Below are positions 13,090-25,870 of a stretch of DNA of 64,000 bases, one piece after another. Made by a program: the position numbers and the translations under genes. The DNA comes from Elysia chlorotica (lineage: Eukaryota; Mollusca; Gastropoda; Plakobranchidae): the NCBI GenBank assembly GCA_003991915.1, contig RQTK01000052.1, positions 396,212 through 460,211 on the forward strand, given 5' to 3'. Each line of letters opens with the position of its first letter. Within the stretch, counting starts at the first letter, position 1. The notes under the pieces are model-generated. The model saw nothing but the letters and a program-made list of their open reading frames with translations. It was not told where the DNA came from and did no database searches.

Positions 13090-14630
13090 CGGGGCTAAGG
13101 AAAAGCTCGTTCCAGTAGGTTGGAAGCAAAACAACTTTTTAAGCTATTACTATGTTGTGATGATAATTGCAATGGCATTGCTGTGAAACTAATCTTCGTA
13201 TGAAACGTAATTATTTCTTTTAAATATGGTGTAGGCAAGCATTCTGAATAAGCAAATTAAGAGTCAAGCATATTGTGTTATTAAATAATGTCGGTAAGTG
13301 TTCATAGAATGTCTATTTCATACAATTAAAAAATTTTAAAAATTTGATTATAACCGAAAGCCTTTAGACTTAAAAATGTACCACCGTGAAAAACCTCGAA
13401 TAACATTATTTTGAAACAAATCATTCAAATGTTGCCTTCGATTTCACTGGCATACTTCTGTAGATGTTATATAAATTACCATACCTCAAATATATGTCCC
13501 TTAGAGTCTTTCCAGTCTTGTTAAGGATTTTTAAATGAATTCCTATTATTTTGTACTTTGCAATAGTTCCTATTTAAAAAAAAGTTATGATAGAATGGTT
13601 TAAACAGTTTAAAAAGATCTTTTTATGACTAAAAAAACCTCGAAAATCTTAAATGTTTCCATTTAAAGATAATAAAATAAATAAAGCGTCTTTTAAAATT
13701 ATTAGTTTCTGGATTTCAAATAGATCAAGTAAATAAAACGCGGCAAAACAATTTTAAAGTGTTTTATCTGAATGCGGCAAACTTAGTTGTTTAATTGGAA
13801 ATTATAACAGTGAAATTGTGACATTTTGGTGGACATTGATGGATCTCAACCTTAAGTCTGTACCAAATGAATTTCCAACACTATGGTGTCCTTTAAACAC
13901 GATACCAGATACTTAAGTATTCACAAGTCTTACGAGACTTTGTCAATGTTTTAAGTTTTCTCTGAAGGAGCCATCTAATACTGTATTATGCCTTAGCTTG
14001 TTTATAAATGCTAATAGAACATGCACTACAGTTCAGTCCATGCTTCTTTACGAAAGATGCGGTATGAAAGAGTCGAAACACAGTTTTAAAAGCAACACAT
14101 TTTTTACTTAACAATGTAAAAGTCATATAAACACATTTTCTTATAGTGTGTCTCTAAAACACTTTTCTTCAATGTGGTCAAGTGAGATTCATGGCAGCTT
14201 TAGAATACGATACCCATAACCATTGTTTTTATGAATCTAGCCCTAGCCGCGTTGGCACTCTATGGCCTGTCACCTCTCAAGAGCTCATATGGTAAGGAAG
14301 GAAAGCAGGAGTAATTTAGGGGAGCTTCCAGATCCTGATCAGAAGTCAACGACCATGCCTGCCTACTAATTCTGTTTGCTCACGAAATTGGATCTTTTCC
14401 CCCGAGACTTGTGGTGAAAGAGGCTGTTTTCACTGTATAAAACCTGATAAGTTTGCTGAACTTTGAGCGAGCAGAGAGCCGTCTTGGTGTTTTCAAGTAC
14501 GCTGCAAAAGAATTCATTTAGATGTGTCTACTGGAAATCCTGTAGCTTTGTGAAAGAATTGCGCACGAGAAAAAGTAAGTCTACCAAACTGCCAAGTACA
14601 ATCTCGCACGGCTATGCTTATGGTTAGAAA
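13090..14630. other. AT-rich stretch, nothing firm
   Basis: No gene recognised. Around 14390-14580 the composition is more mixed and a TATAAAA word occurs near 14437, but there is no coding sequence to link it to. Confidence 0.5.
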
Positions 14631-14637
14631 AGGCCAG

Positions 14638-14733
14638 ATAATATCGTATTAAGGAAACAATAAAATTGGCCGTGCATGAAAGACGATAATATCATATTAA
14701 GGAAACAATAAAATTGGTCGTGCATGAAAGACG
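14638..14733. repeat. two-copy tandem repeat, 48-bp unit
   Basis: Units 14638-14685 and 14686-14733 (start ATAATATC, end ATGAAAGACG) differ at only two positions (G/A and C/T). This is a recent duplication. Confidence 0.97.
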
Positions 14734-14812
14734 GAAAAACTTCTTTTGAAAATATTTTTAAAAATCTTACCTAACTTCTATAACTATCATATAGAAAGTG
14801 GATAACTACTTT

Positions 14813-14989
<177 letters not shown>

Positions 14990-15292
14990 TATTTTGTTTT
15001 CATTCTTATTACTATCTTGAATATGCAATGCTAAATAGAATGGCCTATTTATTTTTTTAGTAGAAATTTAAAGCAGCACGATTTACCATTCACGGCCCAC
15101 ACTTGTCTGTGTTTGTTCTGATTGCACTTTTGCGATTTCATCATGGCCTCGATAGGATTAGCACTGAGTTCAAGGCTTTATCTCATTACCCTTTTAATTT
15201 TTGTTCACGGCCCTTTTGCAAATTGAGTATTGATCCTCGCTGATGAGCTTTTTCTCAGTGTAACGGTATCTGGCGTCTCAGAACGGCTTTTG

Positions 15293-15304
15293 GGGATTTA
15301 CTAG
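15293..15304. repeat. SINE target-site duplication, left copy
   Basis: GGGATTTACTAG, identical to 15633-15644 on the other side of the SINE. Confidence 0.9.
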
Positions 15305-15632
15305 TTGAGTTGAGTTGAGTTTGTTTAACGTCCAACGTCAGCACTATATAGGCTATATTGTGGACGGGCCCCAAGACTGACGGCTGACATTTTTATGTGC
15401 TGCCACACACGATACAGGCGGGGGATACCACGACTCCTGTATCAGTCGCTCACATTAAACTGACACCGACTCAACCAGTTGGGGACGACATCGCCAGACC
15501 TCGAACCGCGGACCTCCTGCGTCGGAAGCCGATGTTCTACCCCAGGGATACCGCCCCCCCCCCCCCCCCCCCCACCGCCCGCACACATGACCTCTTCTTG
15601 CGGGATACAGACCTCGAACCGCGGACTTCCCC
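15305..15632 (-). mobile_element. tRNA-derived SINE (family A) with 12-bp target-site duplication
   Basis: Read on the minus strand, the element has a tRNA-like head. An A-box-like GGTATCCCTGGGGTAGAAC stretch lies upstream of a B box CGCGGTTCGAGG. A body shared with five other loci in this window follows, ending GACGTTAAACAAACTC plus an (AACTC)n tail. Perfect 12-bp repeats GGGATTTACTAG flank it at 15293-15304 and 15633-15644. This is direct evidence of target-primed insertion as one 328-bp unit. The 5' part is odd. A second partial head with its own CGCGGTTCGAGG lies outside a run of about 20 G (C on the plus strand, 15554-15573), so the head is duplicated in tandem. Confidence 0.88.
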
Positions 15633-15644
15633 GGGATTTACTAG
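15633..15644. repeat. SINE target-site duplication, right copy
   Basis: GGGATTTACTAG, identical to 15293-15304. Confidence 0.9.
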
Positions 15645-15649
15645 ACATA

Positions 15650-16870
15650 TATCTTTGAAAGTAAAAAGTATAAAGGGATTTCTATGAAGTCGGTTGGAAA
15701 TAAGATCAGTGCAGTGCTAACAATAAGAAATGAACACTTTATACATTACTTGAAATTCAAGTCGATCACACGGTCTTTACTATACTAATAACCATATTTT
15801 TCAAGATATTTCAAGTATTTTGTAAAGAGAATAAAATGGCTTAAAGAAAGAAAACGAGACTTAAACAGACAAGGTGAAATCTACATATAATTGGATTTTT
15901 TGAAATGTTTTGTAATGTATGCTTTCTTTCCCGTTAGATTTTGCTTACAACAAGTTATGTTTGGTGAAAAAAAATTGGTTCTCTCTTTTTTACCCTGAAT
16001 ACACTTTAGGTTGGGTTCCCTTAGTTTCCTCGTAGCTGCTTTTATAAACGAACATTTTTAACGTCTTTACTTCTATCTATAACATGTGAATTTTAAGAAA
16101 ATGTTCAATAGTACAACACGATTGGCGCGGTTTCTTTGAACTTGCATTGCGAAATCCCCGCTTTGTGAAATGTCTTTATGCCAAGTTTTTAAGGAACAAA
16201 AGGCTTTTTGTTCAAATAATCGAGCTGGGAGAAAATGCGAAAAACTCATGGCCATTTTTCCTTCGTCGAAATTTGACTATACAAAAGTGCAAAGAAAGTT
16301 TCCCATTATAATGAGCAGTTTTGTCTCCGAAAAAATGGAAACGTTGCTTAAATATTTAGCATTGCTTTGATGCACCAGATCAAATTTTAAAAGACAAACA
16401 CATTCCTCGTTAATAGAAAATTTCCTTTAGCTTGCAATGCTAAGAGAGAACTGTTTACAGCCCATCCACATCTTTTCCTTAAATAGTTTCTTACAGTGCA
16501 TCCTTTATGTCAAAATGAGCGTACATTTTTTCTTTCAAATACACAATGCATGGCCATGCATTTTACTACAAAAACGTATTATTTTTTTTATATTTCCTAC
16601 ATTAATAACAATAGTTGTTTTTTTTTAAACATGTGTAGGCTTGTTAGCTCCTCTTCCAATCCAGAGATCTTTTTCAGTAGAACGTCCCCGAGTTTCATCT
16701 TCAGAGCAAGGTGAACCAAAGTTGTTTTGATAGCTCAATCTAAGAATAAAAGCTAGTATTAGAACCTACATCAACTACTAATATTACACGCCCGATTCTT
16801 GAGTACCTAAATCAACAAGATGAAATCCTTCGTGATTTCTGAGAATGGTGATTAGATTTCTCATGGCGTA
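15650..16870. other. AT-rich stretch without recognisable genes
   Basis: Only short random frames and homopolymer runs. Nothing supported. Confidence 0.6.
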
Positions 16871-16878
16871 ATGGAATT

Positions 16879-16991
16879 CTAGATCGCGAGGATTCCGATT
16901 ATAGAGTAGTCTCGGGCCTGTCTGGGGCTCTTGCAAAGTAAGTCTTCCAAAATAGATCTATGCTCTGGGATCAGGGAGGGTCTAGCACCGT
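16879..16991 (-). CDS. candidate terminal exon, unknown protein
   Basis: On the minus strand a strong acceptor with a pyrimidine-rich tract (CTTTTTCTTGAATTTCATTGCAG) precedes 113 bp. The block enters with two bases and reads 36 codons to a TAG. The peptide begins GARPSLIPEHRSILEDLL and continues CKSPRQARDYSIIGILAI. The composition looks protein-like and GC is above background. A second frame over the downstream half is also open for about 50 codons, so the true frame is uncertain, or the block may be a conserved noncoding element. I do not recognise a family. Confidence 0.3.
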
Positions 16992-17019
16992 CTGCAATGA
17001 AATTCAAGAAAAAGCGAGT

Positions 17020-19654
17020 TTAAGGAGGAAAAGAAAAGAACCAGGAGACTGTTCGAGGGAAACAATCAATTTTCATATCATAAACAGATTCATCGACTTC
17101 AGCGTAAGACTGTTGGATTTAATGTGATTCTACGAAATGTGTTCGTGCCCAGTTCTGTTTGTATGGTTGTGAATGTTATATGTGGGTATATTTACAGTCC
17201 TGGACTTAGATTGCTGTCTGAGAAGGACGGCGTTTATTTAAGGTAGTTGTAGAACGTGACTCGACTAACCTTATGATCTAAATTAGAAGGATATAAATAC
17301 CCTGACCTCTCTGTTGTAGGTCAAGAACCATTATAACTGCCACAACATAAGTAACACAATGCCACCAAATGAATTGATTTTATAATGTAAATAATAATAA
17401 ATAAAATTACAACTACATAATTCCATTTGTTTGTCTACAAGTTTTTTTTTTTTTGGAGATTTGATGGAATACATGTAACGTCACTATCTTTTCGCAAATC
17501 CAATAAATATTTTTGCCCTATTTACGTACGCAAAATAATTGTATTTTTCCGTTATGTATTCAACTCCTCATTAGTCTATATTTATTTATTTATTTTTTTA
17601 AATTAATTTCGTAATTGTATGCCTGTATGTTCCTTTTTGTTTGCCTTTATTGCTGTTATGTCACACGCAGTAAGAACATATTGCTTACCAAAGCGGTAGA
17701 GGGTAAACCTGCTATGGATATTTCAAATAACTTTTTAAAAAATATAATGCGGCGTGCCATTATTTGGTTTTTTAACTTTATTTTTATTGCCATCTACACA
17801 TGTAACACTTTTTGTTCTGTTCACCACACTAGCTTTTGACATTTTAACGTTTTGTTTGTAAACCGATAACGGACTTTAAAATTATTAGTGGATTAATTAA
17901 TTATTTAGAACCAATTTCGGAATTCCTAGTGATTCCAGTATTAACATATTTCGCAAAGTCATGATTTACTGACTTGCCCTATTTAAATACCTGGATACTA
18001 AGCAGAAGTAGCGAGAGCAGAATTTTCGTTGTATTTTTCATGATCAGAGTTGAGTGAATCTAGGTTCACAACAAAAATAAGAAAACTGTAATAGTGCAAA
18101 TCGTGAAAACAGATGTTTTACAACAAAATTACTTCTGCGGAAGTATTTTCGGGAGCTTCCGATTGTAGGACAAAGTTCATACTTAAAACAAGGTAGAATG
18201 AATTATAGCGGAGTAGCTCTGTCAATTTAGAAAGCACAGAACTCTAGTGTGTCCGATTGCGACAGGACCGATTCCGGAAGCACTGACTGCCGATTGTTTC
18301 CTTCGCAATTTTCTATAAAACGTTCTGGCGATCTGACTAATCAAGACAGTCGCAACCGTGATAAATCATTTCCATCCTCTCTTATATTATCGATTCAGGG
18401 GAGTCCCAATTTTTCTGGAGCATTCTAAATAACTGAAAGTGTGTCAAAAACTTCATTTTTTTCAGTTCAACTGATCCAATTTGTATTTTTACTGCCTTTC
18501 TATTCGAAGAAGTATTTTTGAAATTTTTTTGACATAATAGAATGGACTATAAAAAGTAAATTGGACATCTTTGGTTTTTTCATTGAAAGTCTCTTGGGAA
18601 CGGAAACAGATTTCTCTGAGCCAAAAAATTTCAGATTAATAAAATAAATAAATAAATAAAAACTTCAGTACATAGCCTCCAGGCTTGCCAGAATAATTGT
18701 GTAGCCTATGTTACTGGATAGCATCAGGATGTTACTTACTATTAGTAACGAAAAAGTTATTATCCCTTATCAGTTCATTTATGCTATAGACTTTTCAGTC
18801 AATCGTAAGAAATAATTGATGCACGCTCTCAATCCATGCTCAATTGTTTTCATATTCCATTCTTGATCTTGCCAAAAACTATTATGTTTCTTAAATTTTG
18901 TTTGATACGAATTCGTTATGATTTAGAAATGGAATGATTTATCTTTATGTATATCTAAAGTCATATAGCTTATCCACACAGTTAAAAAAGGATATATGCA
19001 TATAACTCTGAAGATTAAGACAATGTAACAGATAAAAGATATTTTTCCAAACCCTAACAGTCTTTCTCAAAACATTCACGCGTCCCAAATATTAGGAAAG
19101 AGAGAAATTATTAAGTTTATCTTATTGATATTGATAAAGCATCTCCCACAACTAAGTTTTAAATGTCTAGACAAAACACCGAATCAGTCTTGCCGAATGC
19201 AATATATAATGCAGAATAACTAACAAAAAAGAGGGAAAAAAACGTACAAGTAGTTTTCAGTGAAAACGATGCTTACACTTGCATAAACATAACAACGCCT
19301 TTTTGTTTCGTCTTTAAGGCACGTAAATAAATTATTTTTTTGACTACAGCAAAGCAGCACTCGAAGGAAAATAAGTTTGTAACTAATAATATCTTGAGCA
19401 TTTATGATATTATGTGTACAGAATCAAGGCGGTGCAGAATGCAAAATTTCTCTACAATTGCCGCGCAATTTCAGGTGATAATAGACACAATTATTCTTGC
19501 ACGGCGTGACTCTTAGCGATGGTAAACCTCGCATTTATGTGAGCACTCTGTGGAGAGGCTTTTTTATGTAAGAAGTAGATTTAGCGTTAACTTTAGAGCG
19601 TTGTTGGCTCACTTCTCCTTGCAGAGTAGAGTATGGTGCCAACATCAACAAACC

Positions 19655-19724
<70 letters not shown>

Positions 19725-21190
19725 AAAGAAATAGTTAAAAAGGGATGGACAATTTTTCACAGACAGGTGCAGCGGTCCTCGCCCATACAAACAGAGACCA
19801 ACGAATAACGTAATGAAACGAAACTAAATATAAGTTAGCAAAGGATAAGTATGTGGTAAAGCATTATTCTTTTCAAAGTTTCACAAGCCAAAGAATATCG
19901 AAACTTGCAATGGAGAAGATGAATGCAGCAGAAGATAAAGGAGAAAGGGAGTATTTATGGTCGGATGGGAAGATGGTTGAAATTTATTAAGACGGCCTAA
20001 GTACGCCAAGAAGGGGAATCTCATCAGTTCCAGCTCACGACTTCCCTCCCTCTGCATGGCCACAAGATCATAGAGGCTGATGTTGCTTTAACAAATCATT
20101 ATTTCCTACAATTTTTTTCTTTGGAAAACGTACTGTAGCCTGAACTTATTGCTCGTTGAATTTTATTATGCCTCACAACGTTGTAGTTAAGCGCTATTCC
20201 GCAAAAAAAAAAAATTAAAATTAAAAACTGTGCTGCAATAATTCATAACTAGATTTTACTCCAAGTTTCTTTCAAATTAATGTCGTCGCGCTGGCTCAAT
20301 CATTAAGGAAATCGTCTACCTTGACTTCATATCAGTCAAATTAATGCATTAATTTGTAAACGTACGTATTCCTCTATATTTTAATCTTAGCCTACATCTT
20401 GACAATTACGATTGAATTATCTAGCTTAGTGGGTTCCAATGACATAGTACCACACTTGAACACGCGCTGCGCACCTGGTAGTGCAATTTGAACGATGCAT
20501 GTAGGCTTATTAGTTTCCCTGCTGTTTTCGACATTTCCTTCTGTCTCTTTGTTGGTTCCTCATACAATACATTTTTATTAAGTGTTACTTTGAATTTAGG
20601 AATTTAGCTTTCAAATGTATAGAGAATTAATGGATGGTATCCTGTTTGACAAATTTCTTATTAAATATTTATGCAAATGATCTAATTCAAAAATCACCTT
20701 TTAAGATAAATAATAAGGTAATCAAACCAGGAAAATTGTTTCCCGGGTAATTTAGATCAAGATCGTTATACCCTTTGTTTACAACTTTATTATTCTGTTA
20801 CTCTTTTTAGAACTTTACCAATATTAAACATTCTTGGGTGATGATCGATTTGAAAAGTAAGCCATATCTTATAGGCATTAGAGAACATAATTGTTCGATC
20901 AATAAAATCAAGTAAAAGACAACTACTCGATAGAGGGGCGAGTCAATCAATTAGCTAGTTCAACTAACTAAATAACAATGATATTATACAATATTCTAAA
21001 AAAAAAAGTCAAAATAATTGTTATTTCATATTTAAAAAAAAATTCTCTCATGCTTAAAATCCAGAACACGAATCAACAAGCATAAAATATTCTCAAATGC
21101 TTAAAATATCTATCATTTCAATATCCGTTTATCTTTAAGAATCAAAGATTAAACGGGCATAAAATAAAATATAAAAAAACTTCATCGTTG
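17020..21190. other. AT-rich stretch without firm genes
   Basis: Contains the 19658-19721 GA tract. A mixed-composition patch at 18240-18370 may be a conserved element. Nothing else was recognised. Confidence 0.5.
19658..19721. repeat. (GA)n microsatellite
   Basis: About 32 pure GA units. Confidence 0.98.
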
Positions 21191-21204
21191 GCTCAATAAA
21201 AGAG

Positions 21205-21430
21205 ACTAATCATTGAGCTCCACTGTGGTCCAGACCTGTAGGCCTCACGAGTGCCCAGGCCAGGTCAGCACTGGTGTCCCTCAGTGACAGCCTCAGGACA
21301 GGGGAACCAGGGAGGGAGCCACAGCTCCTTACACTCACAGTCCCCTACCAACTGCTCTAAATGGGGTAAAGGTCGATGACTCCATTGGCTGACCTCAGCT
21401 CTGTCACCAGAGCCTATTCACGCCCCCTGG
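21205..21430. other. GC-rich island of unknown nature
   Basis: About 220 bases of markedly higher GC than the flanks, with few repeats. A plus-strand frame of about 48 codons and a cysteine-containing minus-strand frame of about 50 codons are both open, as expected in GC-rich DNA, and neither has good splice sites at both ends. It could be an exon, a SINE or other repeat not represented elsewhere in the window, or a CpG-type regulatory island. Confidence 0.4.
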
Positions 21431-21483
21431 GTCTTGTTCACCCATTTTGTCCGTACATTCATTCATCTGTCTTTCTTTAAACC

Positions 21484-21900
21484 CCCCTGTATGTCTGTCT
21501 GTCTGCCTCTGTTTCTGTCTGCCGCCTGTCTCTGTATGTCTGTTTATGTTCGTATCTGTCTGTCATTCTCTCTCTCTCTCCCTCTCTCTTGCGCGCTATA
21601 CCTCTCTCTCTCTGTGGCCCACTCGCTCTTTCTAAAATGTACCCAGCATTTTGTTCATTTCTATTTTATTTTATTCAAACATTTCGCAATTTCGAACAAA
21701 AGTTCTTATTTGAAGTTGTCATAGATTTTGTGAAGTCATTAAGTGACACAAGTGAATTTCTTTCTCATCTCTCTCTATCTGTCTCTCTCTCTTTCTCTTT
21801 CTCTCTCTCTCTCTCTTACTCCTCTCTTTTCGTTCTTTGTTTCTCTTTCTTTCTTTCCCTCCTTTCATTTTTCCCTTCTTTCATTCTTTTTTTTCGTTTA
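21484..21900. repeat. pyrimidine-rich TCTG/CT/CTTT microsatellite complex
   Basis: Two degenerate pyrimidine blocks (about 21484-21635 and 21765-21900) separated by AT-rich sequence. Long apparent frames here are low-complexity. Confidence 0.9.
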
Positions 21901-23168
21901 CCCTGCCAACCTGTCTCGAAAGCTCACACATATATGTTAAGGAATATACTGGATTTCTTGTCATATTCAAATCTACGGAATTGGACAATGAGTAAACAAA
22001 AGACATGTTCTCAAAACAAATATCAAGCAAACAGGGAACGGTTTTGTTATAATATTTTTCAGGTAGATTTTTCAAATTAGATAATAGAAATCTTACTATT
22101 AAGCCATTAATTTTATTCAGCCAGAAACCTGAACTGCACTAATGTGTAATTTCAATACCAAAAATTGGAATGTCGAGCATTGAAGAAATATCAAGTACAT
22201 GTATTAGAACAATACACGCAAACTCATTTTTATGAAATCACATCAAGAGTAAAAATGGGAAAAATTCATAAACTGCATAAGTATAAAAAAAATAATATGC
22301 TGGCTTAGGCTCTCTTGCTTGATAGATTCTCCACTTTGGTATTATCTGAATTTCCTAACATCTCGTGACACCATCAGGAAAAAAACTCCAAAGAGTTTGT
22401 TTTAAATGTCTCCTAACACTTTAGAACGGTTGGGAAATCCCACGCTTCCTGATAACAAGCGGTATTAGAGATTTAATTTAAATGCACCAAGTCTCAATTG
22501 TGAAGTCTAAGCCGAATCCGTACACCTTTATGAGCAGTACTTTAAACCAGTGCAATCTTTAAAAGTGTCCCTTCAGGCAAAATATAACTGGAAAATAATA
22601 GATTTTCTAGCATGGAGAGTGCAAATCAAATTGCACTGGAAGATACCATTATACATTAACTATAGTTACAGTTTGTGAACGTTGATCTCTCGAACCAAAT
22701 ATCCCCGAAGTACAAAAATATGTTAAAAATAGGCCTTTTTTAGAGCCATATTTAATCCAAATATCTATTTCTAGCTGCAGCACGCAAACATTTACATGGA
22801 AATCGACAAAAAACATGACATTGTCGCCGTTAAGAACCTTCCTCAATCCCTAAGAGTCGCCAAACTAGAACAGAGGTTAACTTTTTTCGACTTTTTATAT
22901 TAACATTATTTTGTTTACAAAAGAGCGCTGCATAATAATGTAACCAACGCCCATAAAAGTCCTGGTATCCCCAGACTGTCTCTGCGTGTCTGACGTTGGT
23001 CTTGAGACCCGCCCGCAATGCAGTCTGAAGTTGGACAGTTAGAAAAAACTATAACCGATAAATTCTTCAGGATTTTATAAGAACTCTCAATAATGAGTGG
23101 TATGAAGAGCGCTGCGTAACAACGTTATTCGAAAAGCACTTTTATGTCCTTAAAAGTTTATGCTGCAG

Positions 23169-23302
23169 TGGTTTGGACCCCTGGCTTGCATCACGCACTG
23201 TCCCAGGGCGGTGTTTCCCCACCTGACGCCAGGCCTTGTCACAGACTATCAGCCGCTCTATGCCAGGAGATACGCAGCACGACCTGTTGAAGAGCTACGT
23301 GT
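23169..23302 (+). CDS. candidate exon 1 of a small plus-strand gene model, unknown protein
   Basis: An acceptor (AAGTTTATGCTGCAG) precedes 134 bp open in phase 0. It reads 44 codons plus two bases and ends at a strong donor GTGAGT. The peptide begins WFGPLACITHCPRAVF and runs on to VTDYQPLYARRYAARPV. GC content is far above the flanks. The two leftover bases (GT) fit the one leading base (C) of the next candidate exon at 24572 and form a valine codon. I recognise no family or domain. The call rests on frame, splice consensus and phase agreement with the next two candidates. It could still be a conserved noncoding block. Confidence 0.38.
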
Positions 23303-24559
23303 GTGAGTCATCCTGGAGCATGTCCAGTATTCGTTTTCATCACTGCCAACAGAGTATAGGGTTAGTTTGAAAGGTTAGAGACAATGTCCACCTCTCAGAC
23401 CAAGAAGATGATCTTACACGCTTGTTAGTTATTTCGCCCATAGGCTTTCTAAATATAATTTTTCCTGTATCCGCTTAGTAGGTTGATTATATCAGTAAAT
23501 GTATGAATTACTTGCTTCTTTCTTTTTACTTGCTCTAAAACATGATCTGATCTGAAAAATATTGGGCTAGGAGCGGGTGTCAGTTATTTCTATCACGTTG
23601 ACACTTACAATATTTCAAGTTGAAAACATTAGTTTTCTTATCACACAGGATAATCGGTTATTGATTTTGTTCTCAAATAAACCCAACACCCTCCCCCACA
23701 CCCAAACTTTTTAGATGCCTTGCAATACCTCGGTTAAACTTATACAGAAATTCGCCACACACACACAAAACTGCAGCAAGCGTTACAAAACTCGTCTTTA
23801 TATATTTAATCGAGTAGCACTCGTTAACAACCCTTTACAGGATATTGCATCGCAATCATTTCCTCGCCATTCATCGATCTAACTGACCAGCCAACCTTGT
23901 CATGGTCAATTAACGTCTGAGCCAGTCAGTCACACGCTGAAATGAGGGGTTAAGCCAGTACATTCATAACAAACTTGGGCTTTATCATCGAGGAAGAATT
24001 CTCTCCAAGCCTGGAGGCTCACATAACTTGGACATCAATTTTCTAATTTGTTCAGTCTTATACTGCATTGCATGCTGCATCGAGCCACGTTGACTTCAGC
24101 TTCTACCATTATGCCTCTATGTTGCTTTTTTGTCTATCGATACTTTCTCGTACATCTAGAGTCTAACAGTGGCAAACATTCCATGCCTTTTTAAAAAAAA
24201 ATATCATCATCACACCAAATCCCTTCACTTCGTTCTCTTAGTTTACGGTGCGGCTTGTGGTCTCTCTTTTTCTATTTGTAAAAGACGATAAGAGAGCGTC
24301 CCTTGTTAAAGCTTTAAATAAGTCTTTTTTGCCTGCTATCAGATGTTTTCAAACATTATCTTCCCTGCCTTAAAGATGTAAAAAAATAAGTTAGTCTCTA
24401 TACCTTCTAATACTTTATTCTCGAAACTTTTGATTGTGTTTATCAAAAGCGCAAAATTGTAGATAGAACCTTTTTACTGTCACCTCTCGTTATTAAAAAA
24501 AAGAAAGTTAATGATTTAATAAAATCCATTGCACAGGCAACAAATTTTCTCGCTTTCTA

Positions 24560-24750
24560 TTCTAATAACAGCTGTAAAAATGTGGCCTGGGTTACGGAAT
24601 CTGACATCAGTTTATTATTCCGTCTGTTGCGTGAGTCCGATTGGTGAGAGTCGGCAGAGAGCCTGGTAGGGATCACGTTCTGTCCTGGGGCGCAACGCCT
24701 ACACCTGGCATCAGGTTTCATCATCATCGTCCTGGACGTGGAATATTCTG
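24560..24750. other. GC-mixed island around candidate exon 2
   Basis: Beyond the proposed donor at 24631 the higher-complexity sequence continues for about 110 bases. That is consistent with conserved intronic sequence, or with the whole block being a noncoding element rather than an exon. Confidence 0.3.
24572..24630 (+). CDS. candidate exon 2 of the same gene model
   Basis: The acceptor TTTCTATTCTAATAACAG precedes a 59-bp block that enters with one base, reads 19 codons and leaves one base at a GTGAGT donor. The peptide is CKNVAWVTESDISLLFRLL. Incoming phase matches the 23169-23302 candidate across a 1,269-bp intron. Outgoing phase matches the candidate at 26886. Alternation of hydrophobic residues suggests a folded segment, but no domain is recognised. 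A 59-bp open block is weak evidence alone; the shared phase and donor are what raise it. Confidence 0.35.
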
Positions 24751-24843
24751 TTTAAGACGCATAAACAGAGAGTTAGACAGTCACACGTGCAAACTGATTA
24801 ATTGATTTTTCAACACTTTCATGAAAGGCAAGGAGAGATAAAT

Positions 24844-24845
24844 AA

Positions 24846-24900
<55 letters not shown>
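24844..24900. repeat. (GA)n microsatellite
   Basis: GA tract with one AAAG interruption, closely upstream of a long GATA array. Confidence 0.96.
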
Positions 24901-24903
<3 letters not shown>

Positions 24904-24941
24904 AGACAGATATATAGTTCGATCGATCGATGGATAGGTAC

Positions 24942-25155
<214 letters not shown>

Positions 25156-25309
25156 CGATATATAGATAAATAGATAGAGATACTGGTAGAAATTTAAATA
25201 TAAAGTTTTAAATCGATAATGACTCGATAATGGGTATTTCTTTTTATTTCCCTTTTCCTGGCTTATTTTTCTTTTTATTTATATTTTCCCTCCATTTCAA
25301 ATCGGTCAC

Positions 25310-25378
25310 CTTAAAGGACACATTTCCATATTTGCTTGAGGCAAGTGAGGCTGTTGGGGAAGCTTCGAACGAAGTTAT
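25310..25378 (-). CDS. weak candidate exon, unknown protein
   Basis: On the minus strand GTGTAGTCAG could serve as an acceptor for a 69-bp block (23 codons, ITSFEASPTASLASSKYG then NVSFK) that ends AAG|GTGACC. The composition is serine/alanine-rich and balanced. The acceptor lacks a pyrimidine tract and the run is short. It lies on the opposite strand to the exon candidates at 23-27 kb. Confidence 0.15.
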
Positions 25379-25459
25379 CTGACTACACCTCGGCACGCCA
25401 CGGATAGGTCCTAACTTAGTGATAAGACACTCTCTATCCATCTCTCTGCATCACTGTTT

Positions 25460-25463
25460 CTCT

Positions 25464-25503
<40 letters not shown>

Positions 25504-25522
25504 GTCTGTCTGTATGTCTGTC

Positions 25523-25582
<60 letters not shown>
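25460..25582. repeat. (CT)n/(CTGT)n microsatellite
   Basis: Two CT blocks separated by a short CTGT block. Confidence 0.97.
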
Positions 25583-25584
<2 letters not shown>

Positions 25585-25870
25585 GGGTTGCCTCTGGCTG
25601 AAGTAGATGGCATTAATCAATGATTTACCGGTCACACATCACGTCAGCCGGACTCTTTCATCATGGTCAATATAACTGCGGGGCCAAAAGTTAGATGGTA
25701 AGATGGTTAGATGTACGATGTAGGATGGTACGATGGACCAGAGTGTTAGCCTTTGGCTCGATAAGGTGTCAAACACTATTTCTTGTGATTCTGATTCGGG
25801 CATTTTAGAGAAAATCTACTTCTCGCCATTGATAAGCGGTGCTGATTGTGCTGAGCCTCGAACATCTTTG

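Noticed and set aside
22922-23130. AGAGCGCTGC(A/G)TAA(T/C)AA(T/C)GT word present twice, about 184 bases apart
   Set aside because: Similarity does not extend beyond about 20 bases, so it is too short to call a repeat family.
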